This document shows, piece after piece, positions 11,349 through 21,519 of a stretch of DNA of 64,000 nucleotides. The stretch lies in contig JBCAML010000010.1 in assembly GCA_038503075.1 (NCBI GenBank), forward strand, positions 62,001 through 126,000, written 5' to 3'. The notes under the pieces are model-generated. The model was not told where the DNA came from, ran no database searches, and saw only the letters and a program-made list of their open reading frames with translations. The first letter of the stretch is position 1; each line of letters starts with the position of its first letter. Source of the DNA: Gyromitra esculenta (lineage: Eukaryota; Ascomycota; Pezizomycetes; Pezizales; Discinaceae). The position numbers and the translations under genes were made by a program.

Positions 11349-14300
11349 ATGTCTTTCAGACGCCCCAATTTCGAACTCCTTGCCCCCCTCCCAGCAGCTA
11401 AAAACGACAACATTCGAACCTACCCCGAACTCCTTGCCTTCAACGCGACTCACAATGCCTCCTCTCTTTTCTGTCTCCAGGGCGTCAGGAACTCAAATGA
11501 GCCTCCTGTCCCAATCACCTTCGCGGAGATGCAGAAGGCAGTTGAGCGCTGCAAGGCGTGGTTGATCGCGAACGTCCCTGGCATCGAAGTGCCCAAGGTT
11601 GATGCCGATGGAAAGGTTGCAAAATGCCCAGCTGTTGGAATTTTGATGGGAAGTGATGTGGGGATCGTCATCTACATGATGGGTCTTCTTGCCCTTGGCG
11701 TGCCAGTATGTTGAATCTCACTCAATTACGAATCATTGACCCTGACCCATTTCCTCATCATAGGTCGTCATCCTATCTGCACGCTTGACACCAGTGGCAA
11801 TTGCGCATCTCCTCAAATCAACCTCCGCTGGTGCTGTGATGGTCTCCGCGCGCTGCACTCGTGCCGCGACTGAAGCACTATCATTGTACGAAGTAGGTGA
11901 AACAGTGCCCACGATTCACGAGCCCATCTCGTACGACCGTTTCCTTAACGATGCGGATCCAATTGGATGGGCCTCATTGAGAATCCCACCAACGTACAGT
12001 GTTGTAGATGAGATGGACCGTAACGTGCTCATTCTGCATTCCTCGGGAACAACTGGTTTGCCAAAACCAATTTACCACCCGCACAAGTACCTTCTTGGAT
12101 ATGCAAACTGCCATGAATTCGGGCCTGAAGACAGAGTAGACGGCGTCAACTGCTCTACACTCCCTCTCTTCCATGGTTTCGGTCTTCTCTCCCCTTCCCT
12201 TGCCCTCTCCATCGGCAAACCCTTCCTCATCCCTGCTGCGTCTGTAATCCCTACCGCAACCTCCACTCTTGCCCTCCTCCGCAATTCTAAAGCGCGCTCT
12301 CTCATGTCAGTTCCTTCAATCCTTGAAGATATTCTCCTTCTCCCCAACAATGAAGGTGTTGAGGCACTCATCCCTCTCGACTTTGTTGCCGTGGGCGGGG
12401 GCCCTATCAAAGCTTCTGTCGGCGAGGCTCTTGTAGCAGCAGGTGTAAAGTTGCTCAATCATATGGGAGCTACCGAGATTGGTGCCATTGCGCCTATTTT
12501 CGTTCCTGGGCCGAAATATGACTGGCACTACCTTCAACTTCGACGCGATATTGGATTGCGTCTTGATGCGGCCGAAGACGGGAGTGGACTTTATAAGCTC
12601 ACTGGCCATCCATTCGGATGGGGTGTTGACTTCCCTGTTCAAGACTTGCTCCAGTGCAATCCCGCCCAACCAAAGACACAGTTCAAGATTCTCGGGCGAG
12701 CGGACGACCTGCTTGTTCTTGCTACTGGCGAGAAAGTGCTTCCGAGAATGATGGAGATGACAGTTGCCAACGATCTCCGTGTCAAAGATGCTATTGCCTT
12801 CGGAGACGGCAGATTCAACATTGGATTGATCGTAGAAGCCAATGTCACGATCGACGTCACCGATCCTGCACAGGTAGATCGATTCGTAGACTCTATCTGG
12901 CCATCTGTGCAAGCTGGAAACGAGTTTACCGATGCCCACGGCAAGATTGCATCCAAGAGCATGATCATCGTTTCCACACCTGCCTACAAGACCCTCGCAC
13001 GCACCGACAAAGGCAGTCTAACTCGCAAGACCATCGTCAAGGACTTCGCCGATGAGATTGACGAGGCCTACAAGAGGTCAGAACAAGAAGGCATTGAAGC
13101 CATGCCACCCAAAGAGCAGACTGCGAACGTCAAGGTTTGGCTCAAGACTCTTGTCGAGAGCATCCTAAACCTCACAGACGACGAAGAATGGACCGATGAA
13201 GACGACCTCTTTGAGCTTGGTATGGATTCACTTCAAGCCACCATCCTTCGTCGGAAGCTCGTCGCGGGCATCAACAAATCCGGTGGTGATGGGAGCAGCC
13301 TTCAACCTGACTTCATCTTTGCCTACCCGACAATCTCCCGCATGCTTGACGTCCTCACTGGTAACGTTAATGTCACCGCCGGCCGAGAAGATCGCATCAA
13401 AAACATGGCCCAGAAATATATCAACAGCGTTAATGCCCTGGGCTCGAAAACCGATGCCGTAGTCCTCCTCACAGGTTCCACCGGATCCCTCGGCTCCTTC
13501 CTCCTCGCTCAGCTTTCCGCACTGCCAAACGTCTCCCAGGTCATTTGTCTCAACCGTCGTACTGGAGCTGCTATCCGCGACTTCTCCCTGCGCCAAAAGA
13601 AGGCCCTTGAAAAGGGAGGAATCGAGATTCCTCCCTCCCACTGGGAGAAAGTCATTGTCCATGAAGTTGACCTCAAGTCTCCTCAATTCGGTCTCTCCGA
13701 TTCCGACTACAGCTCCCTGAAGGGTGTCACACACATCATCCACAATGCCTGGCCTATGGACTTCAACCGTTCGCTCGAGTCCTTCGAGCCCCATTTCCAG
13801 GGTACTCAACACATCATTGAGTTGGCACTCGCAGCAAACACCGTCAATCCCGAGAACATCCCGCGTATCCTATTCACCTCCTCTGTCGCTGTCGTCGGTC
13901 GCTATCCTTCATTGAACAATATACCTCTAATCCCCGAGGTCCCCATGCCAAACCCGAACGTGACCGACCACTTCGGCTACCCAGAGGCGAAATGGGTGTG
14001 CGAACAGATGCTCGAGGAGGCAAGCCGTACCTACGCCGGATGTCTCGAGACCAGCATTATCCGTGTTGGCCAGCTCACGGGCTCCGAGAGCAGTGGAGCC
14101 TGGAGCCCCAAAGAACATTTCCCATCTATCCTCAAGTCATCGCAAACCATCGGTAGCCTCCCGGCAGTCCAAGGCGTAAGTTACTCCTCCCTACTTGTCT
14201 TTCCTACTCCGCACACTAACAATATGGCACTTTTTCCGCGTAATAGACCCTCTCCTGGATCCCTGTCGACCGAGCCGCTAAGGTAGTCGTCGAGCTTCTC

Positions 14301-14669
14301 CTCCAACCCACGGCCCCAGCAATTGTCTACCATCTCGAAAACCCAATGCGACAGCCGTGGATGGACATCCTCACGCTACTCTCCCGCGCGCTTAAGCTCA
14401 CGTCCTCGCAGGCTGACAAGCCTGCTGTCATCCCGTTCGACCAGTGGCTTGACAAAGTCCGCTCGATCGATGATGTCGAGAAGAACCCTGCTGGTAAGGT
14501 AGTGAAGTTCTTGGAAGAGGAGTTCACGAGTATGGCGAGCGGAGCGGTCGTGTTAGACACGAAAATATCACGAGGGGCGTCGAGGACCTTGGCGGCTTCG
14601 GGTGGGATTGATAAGAGACATATTGATTTGTATGTCAAGTACTGGAGGAGTGTTGGGCATTTGGTGTAG
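11349..14669 (+). CDS. NRPS-like carboxylic acid reductase (A-T-R)
   Basis: This enzyme activates a carboxylic acid with ATP, loads it on a phosphopantetheine arm and reduces it with NADPH to an aldehyde. Exons 11349-11705, 11764-14175 and 14247-14669 give 1063 residues, the usual size for fungal A-T-R proteins. The adenylation domain has the HSSGTTG loop (about residues 211-217), a NHMGATE motif and a GRADDLLVL hinge. The thiolation site is Ser608 (GMDSL). The reductase domain is a Rossmann fold with TGSTGSLG (689-696) and Tyr858-x3-Lys862. No condensation domain is present, so it is a stand-alone reductase rather than a peptide synthetase. Fungal relatives such as StbB and AscB reduce aryl acids made by partner orsellinic-acid synthases. 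The divergent NR-PKS suggests the same here, but substrate identity is inferred. Confidence 0.93.
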
Positions 14670-16957
14670 TTAAGGTGTTGTGAAGAAATCTGAGAATCGA
14701 GGGAGTCTGCCTGTTTGGTGTTTTTTGTACTCTGATTTTTATGTTCTTATTCTCATTTTGCTGTGTATGTTTAGATCAGTTATGAAATAAATACTTTATT
14801 CAAATCCATATTACTGATCCCCGGAATATAAGTCTCAAGATATGTTTGCCCTATTCACCTCATCTTGTTTTAGTGTAAGCAGTCTTCATAGTCTCGAGAA
14901 CAGGGAACTCCAACCTAGCTAAATGAGGTATTGTAAAGTCTTTTAATTCTCATCTATGGCTATCAAAGTAGAAGTATCACCTATATCAATATGAGTATCT
15001 TAAATTCTCACCCTCGTAGACTAAAAGTCAGCAATCCATTAATATATGAAGTGATAGTATCAACAGATCCGCCCAAATAAACAACCGCCCATCCTCAAAA
15101 AAAAAAACCACGAGTAACTCCAAATAAATTTCCTACCAAAAAGATGTAGAATGTTCAACACCGGAGTCCAAGCCGTGAGTAATAGATGTAAAATTGCGAG
15201 TGCTGATCTATGATGGCACCTAGCTCGGGTATTATGAACATGGTAACTTACGATCTCTACCTATTCCTTCTAAAAGCAACTCTAGCTGTCAACATAAGTC
15301 GTACGCTGAGGAAAAGACTCACTAGAGCTTTCTTAGTTCGATATAGCTCGTCTATTCGGCCTCGGCGCAGAGCCCACCTGCTAATAAATATCAATATCCA
15401 ATAATTCCAAAAGGCACGAATAATCTCAATGTCCGAAGAATACAACGATTATTTTATTCGCGTGGGGGTGAAATTCAGGGTCCATATGCACAGTTTCCCT
15501 ACATAAGGATCCCGAATTCCGCAGACAGAGGTTTAAGGGATAGATGCTTTGATGAACTGCGCAATAATTCCGGGATCCGGACATGATCGGCTCTGCGCAT
15601 GAAATGCAATGACCGTTTATTGCTAATATGGAATAAATCTAATCAGCGAAACCGTAGATATCGCCATATCTCGAAGATTTAGCTCCCTCGTATCCGTGCG
15701 TCTTAGAGGCTTAATTAAATTGATAGCCACAAAGATCACGGGTTGTTGTTCGTTAGCCAGAAGACGGCTGGTTTGAACGGTTGAAACGCCGAAACGTGGA
15801 GCTTAATCTCATCACCAGCATTCGCCGTTACAGAGAAAATCTAGCACAGCCTTCGTCAACTTAGGGATGCTGTTGACTCTGGGTTCCGGGAGATGATCTG
15901 AATCAGCCTAACTGAGCGATAGTTGTGTTGGAGATATTGTTAGAGATTCAGTCCACAGCCAACGACGCATTCGAGTGAGAGGCTTGCCGCACAGCATCCA
16001 TTTGATAGGGAGATTGACCCCCACAAAGAGATGGGCAGAGCTGCAGGGACGGCGATAAGGTTGGAGAGAAGAATGGAAGTTGGGAATCCTCATGCTGGGA
16101 TCACGCGCCATGCAGGGTCCACCTTGGCGTTGGCCCGTGCGTCGTGGACCGAGTAATTCTCTCTACCAGTCCGTATCAACATCTCCGAGTTCTATATTGG
16201 GTATTTGTCTACCAACACGATTATCCCTCGGCTCACTGCTGCATATATTCTGTTTCTGTGCTACGGAATTCATCATTAGTACTCAGAAAAAAAGTAAGGC
16301 GAATAAACACGGACTGCTTGCTTGGAGAACAATGCCTGCGTGTGCAACATTGTGTTCTCTGTCTCACCTGTTGAGTTCCCTGGTTTCCATCAGGAATACG
16401 TGCTGCAGTCTATTCCTTGGAGCCGAAGAACTGGAACTGCATGTATGAAGTGGCTGATGGACACTTCTCTGATCGCCGTTTCTCGGCATAAAAATATACC
16501 TAGCAAACAAACACCGAAGATACGGAGAGACCCGTCGAATATTCCTTTGCTATCTTACGGTATATTAGTCGCCTTCCAAGATAATATCATCCTCAACCAT
16601 CATTCCAGAACTATTGCGGCGCCGAAAAATAAGAAATTATCGGATGTTACACAAATCAATCACTGTTTATAAAAAATAGACACGCAATGTCTATCGGCGT
16701 GAGATGCCGAAACTTGTTTTTCGAGGCCTCTAGATTTCAAAATACGGACTATGGATTTGCTGAAACCACCCTAGAATCGCTCTACGGGCATCAACTAGTA
16801 CCTCTGTCGTTGTCGCATCATGCAATGTCACTCGGAAAAGCAAATTTTACTGACTTCAAAAGCGTCTTATATTTCCCCCCAAATTGCTATCATAACTCTC
16901 CAAGCATCTTCATTCCTCTAATAGGCTTTTTACTAGTCTCTCTATAAACCCTGAACA
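14670..16957. other. intergenic, 3' flank of reductase and promoter of monooxygenase
   Basis: No gene is supported in this 2.3-kb gap. An AATAAA-type signal (gaaataaata, about 14784) marks the probable 3' end of the reductase transcript. Frames at 16080-16448 and 16322-16672 lack domains and look accidental. Close to the monooxygenase start there is a short TATA-like ctataaac (16941-16948). Confidence 0.45.
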
Positions 16958-19482
16958 ATGGCGACCTCTCTCCCCGCATTCACCTTCGAGAACGGTTTCA
17001 AGCAACGTACTTCCGGCACTCCATGGGTCAAAGAATACCAGCCTGGTGAAGAGGCACCAAACTATGTTGTGCCACCTTCAGTCGAACTTTTAACTAGCAC
17101 GAGACACAACGCTCTGGGTGAGAACGTTCAGCGTGTTTGGCCAACCATGGCGGATGGGACCAACAGCCCCCACGGTTCCCCAGAATGGTTCAAAAAGGAG
17201 AAAGAGGTCGATGTCTTGATATGCGGTGGTAAGTTCTCAGTAGTCCATATAAGCAACATACAATATCAAACAGCTAACAGCTAATCCTCCATAACAGCCG
17301 GACCTAGTGGTCTAGAAGTAGCCCTGAGTCTAGTACGCCAGGGCGTTTCCTTCCGCATCGTTGGTATGTCTCACCACCCAACCACTGTTACATCTACTAA
17401 CAACAATATAGACAAAGCTGCCGGACCACTGGTCTCTGGTCGAGCTGACGGCGTTCAACCACGTTTTCTTGAGACACTCCACCACTGGGGTCTCTCAGCT
17501 GAAGTTTCCGAGGAGGGTCCGCTAATCGCCCACACCGCGGTGTACAAAGATGGGAAACAACTCCTCTTCCAGCAGTCACATCAGTCAGACTCGCGTTACC
17601 GTGGCTTGCACATCATCACGCAGGGCCAGGTGGAACGGATTTTCATCAGGGATCTGATGCGGCACCATAAGCTCGTAGAGAGGCTTACCACGGTGAAGGA
17701 ATTTGTAGTTGAAGATAAGGGATCTCATCCAGTTCGTGTTACACTGCAAAATGAGAGTACGGGGGAACAAGAGGAGGTGCGGGCCAAGTTCTTGGTTGGC
17801 GCGGATGGCGCGGGGAGTAGGATTAGGAAGGGTCTTGGGATTCCGTTCGATGGGGTGAGTACGGATATTTATTGGGGGATCATGGACTGTAAATTTGAGA
17901 GTGATTATCCACATGCATGGATGTTTGGGTACGTGATGTCTGAGTTTTCTACGATTGTCCAGAGTTATGCTGATAGTTCTCGAAGGACTGTTATCAATTC
18001 AGATCATGGAGGTTGTGTTATTATTCCAAGAGAAGATGGATATATTAGGTAAAGACATATCTCCCCCAGCTATAGAGGCTATTAGGATCTAACAAGACTT
18101 CCGCCACAGACTGTATACCCAACTCGACACAACCCACTCCGGTCCCCTCGGCCAGTCTCGTCAAGCAAAAGACAGTGTCTTTGCCGAAGCAGGCGGGAAT
18201 GTAGACGTCCACTCAATCACCCCCGATGAGGTCCTTGAGCAAGCAAATCGCATATTCGCCCCATACAAACTTAAGTTTGCTAGTAGCCTGAGTTGGTTTG
18301 CAATCTGGAAAAGTACGCCCAAACAGTCCCCTCACTGCTCATGAAGAATATGCTAATAAATAGACAAAATAGTCTCTGAGCGTGTAGCCCGTAACTTCTC
18401 CCACAAAAATCGCGTCCACTTAGTTGGCGATGCTGCGTAAATACCCCTGCTCTAAACCCATACTCACAATCATAACTAATCACTCGGCTAGCCACGTCCA
18501 CTCCGTGATGGGAGCCTTCGGCCTTAATGCCTCCATCCTTGACGCCTCCAACCTCGCCTGGAAGCTCGGTCTCTGTGCCCGTGGCGTCGCACACATTGAT
18601 ACCCTCCTCCCAACCTACGAAGCCGAGCGCCGGCGCCACGCGGTCCGCATCATTGAAACCTCAGGCATATACCTCCGCTTCGTCTGCAACTCGACCCTCC
18701 CAGCCGTAAACCTCGCCGGGATAGGCACAGAACCACGCCCAGACGAGCTCAACGCCTGCGAATCCCCATCCGACCCCGGCGCCAACGAGCCAAACCCCGA
18801 CCTCCAATTTCTCAAACGCTTCTACGCGAAAAACGGACAGTTCCTTCTCGGCGTGGACGCGCCGTACGGGAACAGCGCTCTAAACCCAGCACGCTCCTCG
18901 CACCCTACCTCTGTCAAGAACGGCGTTCGTGCTCCGAATCCGCGCGTTTGCATCTCGTCGCGGTCTACCGGGTACTTGTATGACGCGCTTGGACCTGTGT
19001 CGCATGTTAATTTAGTCATCTTTGGGTCTGATCTTCAAGGTCCGGTCCGACGGCGTCTTGCGGGATTCGCGAAGGCGCTGTCGGATCTGGGCTCGTTTTA
19101 TCATCGCTTTGGCGGGGCGGAGAGGTTCCATATCGTATTGGTCACTAAGCTGCTCCCTCTGGAAGCGGCAGAGGAGTTGAAGGCTGGGAGCGATATTGCG
19201 GTTTTTAGGCAGCATACTGTGGTGTACGATGATCGCGCGCCGGATGAGGATGCGCATGTGTGTTATGGGGTTGATCATGCGAAAGGTGCATTGGCAGTTA
19301 TTAGGCCTGACCTGTGGGTCGGTATGAGTGTGGGCTTGGATGAGGTGGGAAAGTTGGGAGACTATTTTGGGGAGTGGCTAGTCGATGTTGGTTGGGGAAA
19401 GGTGAAGTTGGTGGAGGGTGTTGTGGGGGACCAGAAAGAGATTGTGGTGGCGGCAGGTGGCATATCCAGGGTTAGGGTTTGA
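16958..19482 (+). CDS. FAD-dependent aromatic hydroxylase, phenol 2-monooxygenase type
   Basis: This class A flavoprotein monooxygenase would hydroxylate an aromatic ring using NADPH and O2. Exons 16958-17228, 17298-17363, 17412-18048, 18110-18312, 18373-18436 and 18492-19482 give 743 residues. The FAD dinucleotide-binding motif GAGPSG (90-95) is assembled across the first splice junction. The DG motif is GADG (242-245). The second FAD motif is LVGDAAHVHS with Asp412, split by intron 5. The C-terminal 200 residues match the thioredoxin-like domain of phenol hydroxylases in position and length, ending in a Cys-Tyr-Gly-Val-Asp-type segment. Intron 4 has two in-frame acceptors (18363 and 18372); the second restores the usual family sequence. 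Its position between the reductase and the hydrolase supports a tailoring role on the PKS product; the exact ring position is unknown. Confidence 0.92.
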
Positions 19483-19909
19483 TGTCAATATGCTAGGGAT
19501 AACTGATTTGGTTAAATACCAATCGCAGGTTATGTATCGTGTGGTTTGTGATTTTTTGGAGCTGGTTGTGTATAAGTTGGGCGGTGTTTGTTGAGGTTCT
19601 CTTCATAGTTGGCCAAATAATTATAATAACGAATATTATGAATATGATTTACACGAAGTTATTCCGTGCCTTTTCGTGTTCAGGGCCTAGGGCATTCAGA
19701 ATTTACAGTTGAATTAGTAAACTATGGACACTGCGGTACAAGGTATCCGTATCGACTTCAAATATTTATAGCGGAGAGATTTCTACGCAATCTGAGAAAT
19801 TTGTACAGATAAAAACAAAATATAGAATAGTGGAGAGAAAACAGTCAAAAAATACCCCCGAACCCCCGATTCATGCCACTAATACCCAAAATTTACCCGC
19901 CACAGCTCT
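19483..19909. other. convergent 3' flanks
   Basis: This spacer separates the 3' ends of the monooxygenase (plus) and the metallo-hydrolase (minus). It is AT-rich with aataattataataacg-like runs near 19617-19635 and tataaaaacaaaa near 19807, suitable for polyadenylation from either side. No ORF is supported. Confidence 0.6.
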
Positions 19910-20804
19910 CTAAAGCTTCTCAAAATTATCATTATACTCTCCAACATGAGCCAAACACAGCTTAACACCCTTATTCTCCTTCAAAAACGAATCGATCCTT
20001 TGCAAATTAAGACGAGCATTATCTTCATCCAGATGCATATTATAGCTCATATTCCCGCCCTTCTCAAACGTACTCAAGTGCTGACAATGGTGACAAGAAT
20101 CCCCGCCCAACAGCACTCGCCCGGTTTCCGTCTTCACCAGTGCCACCATGTGTCCCGGAAAGTGTCCCGGCGCCTGAATCAACAGCACGCTCCTATCGCC
20201 GAAAATATCATACGCCTTCGGCCACGGCCCGACCGAGGTCGTAAAGTCCTCGTCTACCAGTTCGCGCGTACGGCCTTCGGGGAATGTTTCTTCGAGGAAC
20301 TTTGAGTCTGGATCCACGGGGTACCCCGGGCGACAATACGCCTGGGCGCCTGGTCCGTGGATCACAGTTGCATTTGGGAACAGCGAGGCCTCGCCGGAGT
20401 GGTCGATATGGGCGTGGGAAAAGAGGATGTAGTTGATTTCCGAGGGGGATACTCCATTGCGCGTAAGGATATCGGCCGCGTCCTCGGGAACATTGGGCTT
20501 GAGGATGTTATCGATAAGATACTTCTGGGACGGCGGTTGCTTGGAGTTATCCTGATATATTGGCGGTATCGTTAGTACGAAGTCATAAGCGCAGAGAACA
20601 AGCAAGGCCTAGGTGCATTACTTTTAGAATCCCTAGGTCCCACAGCGCGCGGATATTCTTTCCAGGGTGGTAGATGTAGAAGGCGTATATAGGGAGCAGC
20701 ACGAGATCGTCGCCATTCTCGGGGGTCGCATCGGCGAAAAGAAGTTTGTTCTGGAGATATCCAGTCCCGCAATGTAGTGCTCTGACCTCAACGGTGGCGC
20801 TCAT
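19910..20804 (-). CDS. metallo-beta-lactamase-fold hydrolase, AHL-lactonase-like
   Basis: Exons 20804-20622 and 20551-19910 give 274 residues. The zinc site is complete: HAHIDH (His107, His109, Asp111, His112), His195 in GHFPGH, Asp212 in GGDS, and a late His263. The order and spacing match cytosolic lactonase-like members of the superfamily. This family opens lactones or esters; the fungal substrate is unknown. MBL-type thioesterases release products from TE-less NR-PKSs, but the PKS here has its own TE domain and this protein looks closer to the lactonase branch. A role in hydrolysing a lactone intermediate, or in self-protection, is an inference. It faces the monooxygenase tail to tail, so it may be the right boundary of the cluster. 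No signal peptide is seen. Confidence 0.88.
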
Positions 20805-21344
20805 CTTAATAGATTAGATTTAGTGTTGTGTAGTTCTGGATAATATATAGGTATCGAGCAGGACTGATAATGGATATCCGATGGAGTGAATGCAAATGTC
20901 TGGATTTAGGCGAAACCACAAACCCGCGCGAATAGCAGTATATATATATTCATACAGAGAACACTAAACCGGGCAGGATAAGGCTGAGCAGATGATAGCA
21001 ATTGCTGGCTCATAGATTGCGAAAATGCATCTTCAGCAGCGATATAGTAGCTATGACGTTTGTACCTTGTCAAGCAGCCTATTCGTAATTGAAGTTACAC
21101 ACATCTAACTTCCTCGGAAATAAAACTTGCTCCGAGCCTTTAAGGTTAGCTGACTAATTGAATTTTAAGTAAACTCTGTTTAGACTAGAATACAAATTAG
21201 TCGGGGAGAATAGTTATCTCTCCGTTTGTGCTTCCCCTGCCTCTGCTCCCAGTTATTAATTGGCCCGATTCTTCCCGGGTTTCTCCGGCTATTTCTTTCA
21301 CCTATCTTTTGTTTTTAGTACTCTAGTCTTGGTATTGATGTTTA
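20805..21344. other. promoter side of the MBL gene
   Basis: No gene is supported. A tatatatata run (20940-20949) lies about 140 bp upstream of the MBL start on its coding side and may serve as an AT-rich core promoter. The rest is AT-rich spacer reaching to the MITE that starts at 21345. Confidence 0.45.
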
Positions 21345-21517
21345 CAGTCGCACCTTGTTATAAGGGACATGCATAATTCGTGGGAATTCGTTCGTTATAG
21401 CAAATTTTTCCTTACAGCAAATTTTGGGTGGTGCCAGGAACTCAAAGTTGCAGCCAATTTTCGTCCATTACTGCAAATTTCCATTATATCGGAGTTCTTT
21501 ATATCAAGGTCCGACTG
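21345..21517. mobile_element. MITE with pogo/Fot1-like ends
   Basis: A 173-bp element is bounded by inverted repeats of about 22 bp: cagtcgcaccttgttataa at the left, and on the opposite strand cagtcggaccttgatataa at the right. TA dinucleotides flank both sides (21343-21344 and 21518-21519), the target of Tc1/mariner/pogo transposases. The interior repeats short ttataGcaaattt-like units (near 21400, 21415 and 21470), typical of the ends of fungal pogo/Fot1 relatives. It has no coding capacity and would depend on a transposase elsewhere. Confidence 0.72.
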
Positions 21518-21519
21518 TA

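Noticed and set aside
16080..16448. 122-codon frame upstream of the monooxygenase
   Set aside because: It is Cys/Leu-rich, with no domain and no start context, and is overlapped by other frames.
2054..20804. MBL protein as the PKS release enzyme
   Set aside because: The PKS has its own TE with Ser and His in place, and the MBL protein looks lactonase-like.
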